This document shows positions 13,679 to 21,683 of a stretch of 27,845 nucleotides of DNA, in pieces. The notes below the pieces were generated by a model that made no database searches, had not been told where the DNA came from, and saw only the letters and a program-made list of their open reading frames with translations. Source of the stretch: Lachnospiraceae bacterium UBA1760 (GTDB lineage: Bacteria; Bacillota; Clostridia; Lachnospirales; Lachnospiraceae); the NCBI GenBank assembly GCA_002314775.1, contig DCHE01000001.1:5686-33530 (forward strand), given 5' to 3'. Position 1 is the first letter of the stretch. Each line of letters opens with the position of its first letter. A program made the translations under genes and the position numbers.

Positions 13679-16246
13679 TCAAGAAATTATATTCCTGACT
13701 TCTTCCCTGGCTGCATCTATATCTCTCTTTAAATCATTTGCTGAGTAAACCATGCATCCGGCTCCCCTTGCAAGCTGCTGAACCAGATTGTCATTTGTAG
13801 CAACTGTGATATTTTGGTTTTTTCCATTTTCTCTGGTATATCTCGCTATAAATGCATCCGCGGTTTCATTTATCTTTGTAAAAACCACATGTACATTGTG
13901 ATATTCCTCTCTTCTGTCGGATGGATTATTCACCCTGTAGGCATCAAATACCACAGTCAGATCCATCCCCCTGAAGCCCTGATAATCAGAGAGCATTCTT
14001 AAAAGGCTGTCTCTTGCACCATCCATATTGTCCTTTGCAAATATCTTAAGGTCGTCAAAGGAATGAATGATATTGTAACCATCTACAATTAGATAATTTC
14101 CCGATTTCCTTGCTTCCCTGCTTTTATATGTGGTATCACTGTAAAGCTTCTCCCTGTACACTCGTCTTTTTCTTAGTGGATCTGCCTTTTTGTTGCCACC
14201 TGAAGCTCGATTTAATATATCATCAATCTCATCGGTTCCAATGAAGTCTTCTTCTCTCTCTTTTCTGACAAAGCCTTCTGTATCAAAATCACCCTCATCG
14301 TTCCAGGTAGATACCTTATTTTTCGCCTCTCCTATCTCCTCAAGATGTTTATAGCTATAAACCTCATCCCAGGACACTGCAAAGCCTGCGCCGTGAGCAC
14401 AGAATATTGAGCCCGTTGGTCTTTCAAAGTCAGAGTCACAGTCATACGCGGTCTCTTTTGTCACCTTGTCCTGCTCCTTACACCTGTAATAGCCGGCGAA
14501 CATCGTACTAAGTCTTCCTTTTCCTCCAGTGTAGCTTGCCAGATCAAGCTGATAATTTCTAAGCTTCGAAACCGGAGCAATTCCAACCACAGTATTTTGC
14601 TTTTCAGAATCCAGCTTAAATACTGCTTTCATAATACCAAGATCATTCATCGCCTTGCCCAGAGAATTCTCCGGAACTGTTAAAGAAAACTCATAATAAG
14701 GCTCAAGAATAATAACCTCATTTCTTGAAAGAGATTTTCTAAGAGCATTTCTAAGAGCTCGCTCTGTTGCCTCTCGCATATCATTTCCTTCTGTATGCTT
14801 AAGGTGTGCCCTTCCATTTACAAGGGTAATCTGCAAATCTGTGATTGGATAATCACAGAGCACTCCTCTAAATTCGTTTGATTTAAGCACCGAAAGAATA
14901 TTATTCTGCCAGTTTTTATCGAGGGCCTCGCTGTCAATCTCGCTATCAATAACTATACCAGAGCCAAAAGGAAGCGGAGTGAGCCTAAGATGAACCTCGG
15001 CATAATGTCTTAATGGCTCAAAATGTCCGATTCCGTATGATTTCTCCGTCAGTGTCTCCTTGTACAAAATGTCACCTTCATCAAAATCAATATCCACATC
15101 GAACCTTTCCTTGCAAAGCTCTTTTAATATCTCTAGCTCAATCGAACCCATGACCTTTATATTAATTCTTTTAGTTTTTTCATCGTATCTGACATTGAGT
15201 GAAGGATTCTCCTCCTCAAGCCTTCTTATCTTAGGAAGAAATGTCTCACTGCTCTCAGTTTTAGGAAGAATAATACCGTATGATAATACCGCTTCAAGAA
15301 CCGGATTTTTGAAATCCTTCTCATAGCCTATTCCCTCGCCCTGGTAAGTTAAGGATGGACCTGTTATTGCAACCAAATCACCTGCTTCGGCTCTATTAAG
15401 AAGCTCATATTTCTTACCGGAATAAAGTCTTATCTGATTAATCTTCTCATCATGACAAAGAACCTCCTTCACTCCAATTTCTCCGCCAGTGATTTTGACA
15501 AAGGTAAGTCTGTTTCCCTGTTCATCCCTTGAGATTTTATAAACCAGCGCACCGAAATCTGAAGGATAATCCTGATTCCTTGTATAAGCAAAAATACCCG
15601 CTAAAAGCTTGTCAACTCCTATATCCTTTAACGCAGAACCAAAGTATACCGGATAAATAAGTCTATCTACTATCATGTCCTGAATAATCTCGTTGCTGAT
15701 ATATCCATTTTCCAGATAGAAATTCATAGCCCTTTCAGAGTACAAGGCTATTTCCTCGTAGAATTCCTCCTTTGGAAGCGAGAAATCGACGAAGCCCTGT
15801 TTATCAAGTACATTAAGACTAGAAAGAATTTCCTCCTTGCCTTTTTCAGCAATATCCATCTTATTTACAAATACAATAACAGGAATACCATAATCCTTGA
15901 GGAGCTTCCACTCAGTTTCGGTGTGAGGCTCAACGCCGTCAGAGCCACTCACGATTAATAATGCATAATCAAGAGCAAGAATACTTCTCTCCATCTCCGT
16001 AGAAAAGTCGGTATGACCTGGAGTATCAAGAAGTATAAGTCTTATATCATCCTTCGTGATAACCGCATGCTTGGAAAAAACAGTGATTCCTCTGTCCTTT
16101 TCAAGATTATGGGTATCGAGAAATGAATCCTTCTTGTCAACACGTCCCATCCTTCTAATCATACCACTATTGTACAGAAGTCCCTCTGATAAAGTTGTCT
16201 TTCCTGCATCTACGTGAGCAAGAATTCCCATTACTATTCGTTTCAT
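13679..16246 (-). CDS. TetM/EF-G-like GTPase fused to a Rae1/YacP (NYN) endonuclease
   Basis: An 855-aa fusion. Residues 1-660 form a translational GTPase of the EF-G/TetM class: GILAHVDAGKTTL (P-loop, 7-19), RGIT (52-55, switch), DTPGH (74-78), NKMD (128-131), then EF-G-like domains II-V with LTPLPFGSGI and IAPVSKLRNYQLDLAS. The domain IV tip reads HTEGNDMREATERALRNAL where tetracycline-protection proteins have a YSPVSTPADFR-like loop, so drug resistance is unlikely. After a charged linker, residues about 715-855 are a Rae1/YacP domain: LIVDGYNII (Asp722), VVFDAYRV (Asp768), VVFTKINETADAF (Asp797), VATNDNLVQ (Asp819). All four predicted catalytic acids are kept. AAGGA precedes the ATG. A factor that binds the A site and cuts mRNA there is the natural prediction; it is untested. 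Confidence 0.88.
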   Translation of the reverse strand: MKRIVMGILAHVDAGKTTLSEGLLYNSGMIRRMGRVDKKDSFLDTHNLEKDRGITVFSKHAVITKDDIRLILLDTPGHTDFSTEMERSILALDYALLIVSGSDGVEPHTETEWKLLKDYGIPVIVFVNKMDIAEKGKEEILSSLNVLDKQGFVDFSLPKEEFYEEIALYSERAMNFYLENGYISNEIIQDMIVDRLIYPVYFGSALKDIGVDKLLAGIFAYTRNQDYPSDFGALVYKISRDEQGNRLTFVKITGGEIGVKEVLCHDEKINQIRLYSGKKYELLNRAEAGDLVAITGPSLTYQGEGIGYEKDFKNPVLEAVLSYGIILPKTESSETFLPKIRRLEEENPSLNVRYDEKTKRINIKVMGSIELEILKELCKERFDVDIDFDEGDILYKETLTEKSYGIGHFEPLRHYAEVHLRLTPLPFGSGIVIDSEIDSEALDKNWQNNILSVLKSNEFRGVLCDYPITDLQITLVNGRAHLKHTEGNDMREATERALRNALRKSLSRNEVIILEPYYEFSLTVPENSLGKAMNDLGIMKAVFKLDSEKQNTVVGIAPVSKLRNYQLDLASYTGGKGRLSTMFAGYYRCKEQDKVTKETAYDCDSDFERPTGSIFCAHGAGFAVSWDEVYSYKHLEEIGEAKNKVSTWNDEGDFDTEGFVRKEREEDFIGTDEIDDILNRASGGNKKADPLRKRRVYREKLYSDTTYKSREARKSGNYLIVDGYNIIHSFDDLKIFAKDNMDGARDSLLRMLSDYQGFRGMDLTVVFDAYRVNNPSDRREEYHNVHVVFTKINETADAFIARYTRENGKNQNITVATNDNLVQQLARGAGCMVYSANDLKRDIDAAREEVRNIIS

Positions 16247-16281
16247 ATCTTATCCTTTATAAAGCTCGCAATGCTTTTCTC

Positions 16282-16311
16282 GTTATACTTTAAATAACTT
16301 ATACTAATCAA
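16282..16311 (-). promoter_or_regulatory. Possible sigma-A promoter for the GTPase-Rae1 gene
   Basis: On the minus strand TTGATT (16311-16306) and TATAAC (16287-16282) are 18 bases apart, about 35 bases upstream of the ATG at 16246. It is a fair but not perfect match and the only candidate after the terminator at 16325-16390. Confidence 0.5.
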
Positions 16312-16324
16312 TTTGATTTTATAA

Positions 16325-16390
16325 CAAAAATGAACGCCAGACAATATGCATAAAGAAAACTTTGATGCACCCTCCGGCGTTTCATTTTTT
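16325..16390 (-). terminator. Long-hairpin terminator after the lipoprotein gene
   Basis: ATGAACGCC (16330-16338) pairs with GGCGTTTCAT (16376-16385) with one bulge. Inside the loop TGCAT/ATGCA and AAAG/CTTT pair to give a second hairpin. Both strands end in a T run, so it is formally bidirectional. It closes the dlt-like operon/lipoprotein transcript. Confidence 0.75.
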
Positions 16391-16469
16391 AGACTATTTA
16401 CAGCTCACAAAATGCTTCGCACCCTGATCACTATTTTTATTACTCGAATAAATCCCAGTCAATTAATAA

Positions 16470-17006
16470 TTACTTAGAAATATATGTGATTCCAGTAACC
16501 TTGTCATTCTCAAGAACGAAGTTAATCTTCATGCTTCCCTTTGAAGCGATGACTGCTGTATCAGAAACCTCTGCATCTGAATACTTAGCTACTACATCAT
16601 CCTTTGAGGCACCGATTGCAATACCCTCAGCTGTCTCAACAAGGTCATCCTTTAAGTTGATTGAAAGAACGTAATCCTTGCTATCCTTAGGATATGTGCA
16701 GATTACATAGCTTGCGTATGTATATGTCTTATCAAGACCCTGGAAGGCACATGACTCTGACTCGAAGTATGACTGCTCCTTTCCTAAGTCAGCAAGTACT
16801 GTCTCCATATCCTCGTTGATGTAAACACTCTTACCATTTACAGTAAATGCATATCCATCATTTGAAGCTGTATTTGTGTTACTCTCAGTCTTTGCTGTAG
16901 TAGTTTCCTTCTTAGATTCATCTGAACCGCCACAAGCAAGAAGTGATACTGCCATAAGACCTGCAGCTACTATAGTTACAATACTTTTCTTAAAACTCTT
17001 TTTCAT
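16470..17006 (-). CDS. Small secreted lipoprotein of unknown function
   Basis: A 178-aa product with a type II signal peptide: basic start MKKSFKKS, a hydrophobic core and lipobox LLAC, predicting lipidation at Cys25 and membrane anchoring outside the cell. A Thr/Ser/Lys/Asn-rich tether (residues 26-50) precedes a compact domain with DGYAFTVNGKSVYINED, then a repeated beta/alpha pattern near residues 118-175 (GIAIGASKDDVVAKY, FVLENDKVTGITYI), reminiscent of BamE/SmpA-like small folds. I cannot name the family. AAAGGAG is 8 bases upstream of the ATG. It is 52 bases after the SGNH gene and may be the last gene of the dlt-like operon. Confidence 0.75.
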   Translation of the reverse strand: MKKSFKKSIVTIVAAGLMAVSLLACGGSDESKKETTTAKTESNTNTASNDGYAFTVNGKSVYINEDMETVLADLGKEQSYFESESCAFQGLDKTYTYASYVICTYPKDSKDYVLSINLKDDLVETAEGIAIGASKDDVVAKYSDAEVSDTAVIASKGSMKINFVLENDKVTGITYISK

Positions 17007-17058
17007 TTTACTATTTCTCCTTTAATCTTCTATATAATAGCATGCTTTATGCTAATTA

Positions 17059-18240
17059 TTAGTTCTCAATTGCCTCCGAACCAAAGTTCACAAGCTTGCC
17101 ATACTTTTCAAGCTCATCATACTGCTGCTCTTTTATCTCGTTATAAAACTTAATCTTTTCAGCATATACCTCTTTATACTCTGGATCCTCTCTGTAATCA
17201 GTGAGATCATAATTATCAACTAAATACTGTCCAAAATAGTCTGAAAGCTTTGTAGCTCCAGCAAGATTAAGGTGGAGTCCAGCATCGTAGGTATCAGTAT
17301 TAAAGTCTATTCCTATCTCATCAATGAGGTCAATCATATTGATGTATGTAAGGTTATTTTCCTTTGCATAATTGACCATATTGTTGTCCCACTCCTCATA
17401 CCAGTGTGGGTATTTGATAGGAGCCTTAATAAGAATAAGTTCAATTCCATTATCTTTACAAAGCTTCGTCATTTTGTCAAGATATTTCATAGCATTTTCG
17501 CCAAAATCAGGAGTTGTGAGTGGATTTGGCTCAGGGAACTCTGTAGCTGGCTTCACATCAACTCTCATATAGTAGCCGTTGTGTGATACATTTGGATTTT
17601 TGAAAAGATATGTCCAGTCCTCACTCTTAAGGTTTGTTATCCTGCTATGATATCTAAGGAGCGGGAGCATATACTCAATCATACTTTCCTCCTCAAGCAT
17701 CGAAGCCTTGATGAGGTCGTACTTAGTCTTTGACCATTTCATTCCATCGATATTCATACGATTGTAGGACTCACTCTTAGGCTCATTGTACTTGAGTGAA
17801 AGTACATTGAATACAACAACCTTTGGTGTTTCGTACTTAAGAGTATCCTCAAGCTGATAGTAGGAATGCCAGATAAGCTGCTGTGGGCCTCCTCTTATGT
17901 AGCTTGTAATACCATATTTCTCATACATCTCAATCGGTGAAAAATTCTCATAAACCTCACAGTCTCCGACAAATATCACCTCATGCTTTGTGGTCTCCTC
18001 GTAATACTCTGCAAGAAATGCACCTTCAACAATTCCTCTTGAGTACTTAGGCATTACGAGCCTCTGTAAAAATCCAAGTATTACAATTGAAACGCAAAGA
18101 AGAATTGCAATAAGGGTAAAGGTTCTAGCTTTTTTGCCCTTTTTATTTCCCTTTTTGCTATTACTGATTATATCAGCAGTCTCATCTGCATTAACTTTTG
18201 ATTCATTTTCAATTTTCTTAATTTCTTCTTTATTTTCCAT
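17059..18240 (-). CDS. Membrane-anchored SGNH-like (DltD-like) protein with Cys at the nucleophile position
   Basis: A 393-aa protein: a charged cytoplasmic N-terminus (1-38), one membrane span (about 41-58) and a large extracytoplasmic domain. SGNH-type blocks are visible: VGDCEVYENFS (block I, where Ser is expected and Cys94 is found), RGGPQQLIWHSYYQ, FNVLSLKYNE (block III-like Asn), LILIKAPIKYP, and DAGLHLNLAG (block V, Asp319 and His323). The gene follows an MBOAT acyltransferase by 12 bases, as DltD accompanies DltB. By analogy it completes transfer of an acyl group outside the cell. The fold is a confident guess; the acceptor and chemistry are unknown. Confidence 0.75.
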   Translation of the reverse strand: MENKEEIKKIENESKVNADETADIISNSKKGNKKGKKARTFTLIAILLCVSIVILGFLQRLVMPKYSRGIVEGAFLAEYYEETTKHEVIFVGDCEVYENFSPIEMYEKYGITSYIRGGPQQLIWHSYYQLEDTLKYETPKVVVFNVLSLKYNEPKSESYNRMNIDGMKWSKTKYDLIKASMLEEESMIEYMLPLLRYHSRITNLKSEDWTYLFKNPNVSHNGYYMRVDVKPATEFPEPNPLTTPDFGENAMKYLDKMTKLCKDNGIELILIKAPIKYPHWYEEWDNNMVNYAKENNLTYINMIDLIDEIGIDFNTDTYDAGLHLNLAGATKLSDYFGQYLVDNYDLTDYREDPEYKEVYAEKIKFYNEIKEQQYDELEKYGKLVNFGSEAIEN

Positions 18241-18252
18241 ATACCTTTTCCT

Positions 18253-19839
18253 TTAGAACTGGTTGTAAATAAACTGTGAAGAATCATATCCAATACTGTA
18301 TGCACCCAAAAGTACTACAGCAAGGAAGAGTGCAAAATAAATTGCATATCTAAATAAGATATTTTTCTTATAAATCTTCTCTCTTACGCTTCCGCTTCTC
18401 TGAACCATACTCACAGTAAACAATGTGATAAGAGATGCTGCAAGTATCATAAAATCAACACCAGTAAGTCCAAGCAGAAGTAAATCGCCTGACCAGAATA
18501 CGCTCACCTTAAAATGAGTAAACATATTGCCAACCATCTTAAATGTAAGCGGAACATCTCTGTAAACGTCAAACATACGAATCATACTCATAAGAAATAC
18601 TGTTCTGAGCACTCTGAAGCCTCTGAACCAGGTCTTTCCGTCAACATTGAACTTAGAGTGGAACCAGTCATAAAATGGCTTAAGCTCCTGAGATATCATA
18701 ATAACAACAAAGTTCATAATACCCCATACTATAAAGTTCCATGAAGCTCCGTGCCAGAGTCCGGTTGTAAACCATACAATAAATGATGATAAGTATACAG
18801 ATACTCTCTTACCTATCGCATCACCAAAATGCTTTCTAGAAAACTTTGAAAGCTTAAGCATAGGCTTTGCAACTGAAATTGGATAGAATATATAATCTGT
18901 AAACCAGGTACCCATTGTAATATGCCATCTGTTCCAGTATTCTTTTATGTTCTTTGAGAAGAAAGGTCTCTCGAAGTTCTCAGCAACCTTAATTCCCAGA
19001 GCCTCAGCCACACCGATTGCAATATCTATACCACCGGTAAAATCTGCATAAAGCTCAAATGCATAAAGCATCATAAGAATAAATACATAGGCTCCCTGAT
19101 ACTGGTCAGGATTATCCTTGAGCATATTTACTGCTATAACTGCTCTGTCGGCAATTACAAGCTTCTTGAAGAATCCCCAGAGAATTCTCTCAATTCCAAA
19201 GGAAACCTGTTTTATGTCAAATTTATGCTCTGTAAAAAGACCCTTTGATAAATCATTGAATCTGCTGATAGGTCCCTGAACAAGCTGTGGGAAAAACGAT
19301 ACGAAGAGCATGTATTTGAACATATTCTTCTCAGCCTTTGAGGTTCCTCTGTATACGTCAATTATATATCCCATACTCTGGAAGGTATAAAAGGAAATAC
19401 CCATAGGAACTACAAAGTTGATAAAGCTAAGCTTTTGACCGTCGTCACCAATAAAGCTGTTAATGTTATTAATGACAAAGTTTGTGTACTTAAGTACTGC
19501 AAGAATACCAAGATTAATCACCAGGCAAAGAACCATCATATGTCTTCTCTTAGCCTTCATCCTAGCCTTGTATTCTTTCTTTTCGTCCTTAGTCATTGTC
19601 TGCTTATTAGCTTTTACATATTCATCCTGCTTATCATTATTCTTATCAATCAGAATTCCAAACAGGAAGGTCGAAATTGATGTAAATGATATGAAAATCA
19701 GGTATCTCCAGTCACAGAGATAATAGAATAAATAACTCGCAATAAGAAGAAGTGACCATTGCCACTTCTTCGGAATTACATAATATACAATAAGTAATAA
19801 GAAGACAAATGCTATAAAACTATATGAAGTAAATAACAT
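18253..19839 (-). CDS. MBOAT-family membrane acyltransferase (DltB/AlgI-like)
   Basis: A polytopic membrane protein of 528 aa with about ten or more hydrophobic spans. MBOAT proteins move an acyl or aminoacyl group from a cytoplasmic carrier to an outside acceptor. Landmarks are FVVPMGISFYTFQSMGYIIDVYRG (130-160 region), FFPQLVQGPISRF, EYWNRWHITMGTWFTDYIFYP with the conserved RWH, and LWHGASWNFIVWG, where His363 is the predicted catalytic residue. It sits 15 bases after a carrier-protein gene and 12 before the SGNH gene, matching the dltC-dltB-dltD logic. AlgI-type O-acetylation is the alternative, but the carrier and ligase make aminoacyl transfer more likely. Confidence 0.9.
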   Translation of the reverse strand: MLFTSYSFIAFVFLLLIVYYVIPKKWQWSLLLIASYLFYYLCDWRYLIFISFTSISTFLFGILIDKNNDKQDEYVKANKQTMTKDEKKEYKARMKAKRRHMMVLCLVINLGILAVLKYTNFVINNINSFIGDDGQKLSFINFVVPMGISFYTFQSMGYIIDVYRGTSKAEKNMFKYMLFVSFFPQLVQGPISRFNDLSKGLFTEHKFDIKQVSFGIERILWGFFKKLVIADRAVIAVNMLKDNPDQYQGAYVFILMMLYAFELYADFTGGIDIAIGVAEALGIKVAENFERPFFSKNIKEYWNRWHITMGTWFTDYIFYPISVAKPMLKLSKFSRKHFGDAIGKRVSVYLSSFIVWFTTGLWHGASWNFIVWGIMNFVVIMISQELKPFYDWFHSKFNVDGKTWFRGFRVLRTVFLMSMIRMFDVYRDVPLTFKMVGNMFTHFKVSVFWSGDLLLLGLTGVDFMILAASLITLFTVSMVQRSGSVREKIYKKNILFRYAIYFALFLAVVLLGAYSIGYDSSQFIYNQF

Positions 19840-19854
19840 ATATTCTCCCTAATC

Positions 19855-20085
19855 TTAATCCTCATCTAAAAGACGCTCAACTAATGCATAAAGTGCCTCT
19901 GCTGAATTAAAGTTATCTGGAATAATCTCCTCAGCAGGAATTGCTACATCAAATGTATCACTGATCTCAGAAATGATTGAAACGATATCAAATGAATCGA
20001 AAATCTTATCATCGATAAGAGTTGTGCAGGTATCGTAATCAACCTCTGGGTGTAAATCCTTTAAAATCTCAAGTAAATCGTTCAT
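19855..20085 (-). CDS. Acyl/aminoacyl carrier protein (DltC-like)
   Basis: A 76-aa acidic four-helix carrier that holds an activated acyl or aminoacyl group as a thioester on phosphopantetheine. The attachment site is Ser31 in DSFDIVSII, a variant of the usual DSL/DSxxxV motif. Asp/Glu richness in helix II suits docking to the membrane acyltransferase. GGAGG precedes the ATG. It lies between the ligase and MBOAT genes. Length and site match DltC as well as a dedicated ACP; the gene order decides for DltC-like use. Confidence 0.88.
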   Translation of the reverse strand: MNDLLEILKDLHPEVDYDTCTTLIDDKIFDSFDIVSIISEISDTFDVAIPAEEIIPDNFNSAEALYALVERLLDED

Positions 20086-20113
20086 AATAATCCTCCTAAT
20101 TATAATTATTTAT

Positions 20114-21628
20114 TTAGTTTGCTTCATAATCAGCCTGAAGCTTCTTTCTGTCAAGCTTACCATTTGGAGTAAGTGGCATTGCATCAAGCTTAATAACCTT
20201 GTTTGGAATCATATATCTTGGTAACTTTTCCTTCAGAATGTTAACAAGCTCGGCTGAATCGTAATCACCAACATAGTAGAGAACAATCTTCTCTCTCTTT
20301 TTATCGTAAATTGCACCACAGCCCTTTATCATATCAAGCATATTTACATTGAACTCAATCTCACCAAGCTCAATTCTGTGACCCATATGCTTAATCTGGT
20401 AATCCTTTCTAGAGGCAAACATCAATTCGCCCTTATCGTTAATTGTACCCATATCTCCAGTTCTGTAAATAAGCTCTGGGTAGCGGTCATTTAAAGGATT
20501 CTGAACGAAGACTTCATTGGTCTTGTCAAAATCTCTGTAATATCCAAGTGTAAGGCTTGTACCTCTTACACAGATTTCTCCCTGCTCACCAGGAGCAGCA
20601 AGCTTATTCTCCTCGTTAAGAAGAAGAATCTCTGTATTCTTGAAAGGTCCGCCGATTGGAATATGCTCATCTAACTCAAACTCTCTCTCCACCTTGTAGT
20701 AACAGCACATTCCTGTACACTCAGTTGGTCCATATAGATTGATGAACTTAGCCTCTGGAAGAACCTCCTTCCACTTTCTAAACTGCTTGATTGGAAATAC
20801 TTCACTACCAAATGCAATAGTGTGAAGATACTTAGGCGTAACAGTCTTAAATGTATTGAAAGCCGAAATCATTGTAAGTGCTGAAACAACCCAGCAAACA
20901 GTGTTAATCTTCTTTTCGTTTAAGAACTCAACAAGCTTTACAGGGAACATGAAAAGCTGCTTTGGTACAAGATATGTTGTTGCACCAAACTTTAATGTTG
21001 GGTAAAGCTCCTTAAGACAGGCATCAAAGTAAAGTGGTGTCTGATTAGCAAATACAGTATCATGATTAAACTCAAGAACTGCTGAAAGATTCTCGATATA
21101 ATCAATAACTGATCTGTGGCAGGCAACTACTCCCTTAGGAACACCTGTTGAACCTGATGTGAACACTATATAGATAGCATCTGTATCAAGTGCTTTCTCT
21201 CTTATATTATACAAAAGCTCATCATCTGCAGTATTATCCTTAATCTCATCATACTTAATGATCTTGCCGTCGAAGTCAAATCCCTTAGCCATCTCATAAG
21301 TAGAATCATCGCAAATGATTACTCTTGGTGTAAGCTTCTTAAAAATCAAATCAATTCTTGTTGATGGCATCTCTGCATCAATAGGAACATAATAATTACC
21401 AGAATATACTGTTCCGAAAAATGCTGTTATCATCTTTGGATGCTTCTCCATAAAGATAACAACTGGCTCCTTGTAGTAGCCCTCATTATAAAGAAATGTA
21501 CCGATTCCTCGGCTCTCCTTATAAACCTCTGCAAAGGTCATCTCGAAGGTGTCATTAGCATAGGCAACCTTATCTGGCCATTTTTTTACAGTATCATCAA
21601 AATACTCTAAAATATTAGTCTGCTGCAT
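20114..21628 (-). CDS. Amino-acid adenylating ligase (DltA-like)
   Basis: An ANL-superfamily adenylation enzyme that activates an amino acid with ATP and loads it on the carrier protein. It is 504 aa, the DltA length. Core motifs in order: FTSGSTGVPKG (156-166), YFDACLKELYP (Asp202 should bind the substrate amino group), NLYGPTE (297-303), YRTGDMG (388-394), GHRIELGEIE (416-425) and the catalytic Lys491 in PNGKLDRKK. The Cys that shapes the D-Ala pocket in DltA (FCGE) is replaced: the aligned block reads AFGSEV with Gly274. Substrate may therefore be larger than D-Ala. The start at 21628 has GGAGG upstream; an ATG at 21652 would overlap it. It is 55 bases after a racemase gene. Confidence 0.88.
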   Translation of the reverse strand: MQQTNILEYFDDTVKKWPDKVAYANDTFEMTFAEVYKESRGIGTFLYNEGYYKEPVVIFMEKHPKMITAFFGTVYSGNYYVPIDAEMPSTRIDLIFKKLTPRVIICDDSTYEMAKGFDFDGKIIKYDEIKDNTADDELLYNIREKALDTDAIYIVFTSGSTGVPKGVVACHRSVIDYIENLSAVLEFNHDTVFANQTPLYFDACLKELYPTLKFGATTYLVPKQLFMFPVKLVEFLNEKKINTVCWVVSALTMISAFNTFKTVTPKYLHTIAFGSEVFPIKQFRKWKEVLPEAKFINLYGPTECTGMCCYYKVEREFELDEHIPIGGPFKNTEILLLNEENKLAAPGEQGEICVRGTSLTLGYYRDFDKTNEVFVQNPLNDRYPELIYRTGDMGTINDKGELMFASRKDYQIKHMGHRIELGEIEFNVNMLDMIKGCGAIYDKKREKIVLYYVGDYDSAELVNILKEKLPRYMIPNKVIKLDAMPLTPNGKLDRKKLQADYEAN

Positions 21629-21683
21629 TTTTAATCCTCCTGTGAATATCAATTCACTTGCTCAAACCTTAAATAAGGCTGAT

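Noticed and set aside
13679..16246. Annotation as a tetracycline-resistance ribosomal protection gene
   Set aside because: The GTPase core is TetM-like, but the domain IV loop that displaces the drug is not conserved, the protein carries an extra Rae1 domain, and it lies in a housekeeping neighbourhood without mobile-element marks.
16325..16390. Riboswitch suggested by the nested hairpins
   Set aside because: The structure follows a stop codon and precedes the next gene's promoter, ends in T runs on both strands and shows no known aptamer core, so it is called a terminator.
17059..21628. Canonical dltABCD operon for teichoic acid D-alanylation
   Set aside because: The gene set is similar, but the order is A-C-B-D with a leading racemase, the ligase pocket Cys is missing, the SGNH protein has Cys for Ser, and no DltX frame is present. 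I therefore gave no dlt symbols.
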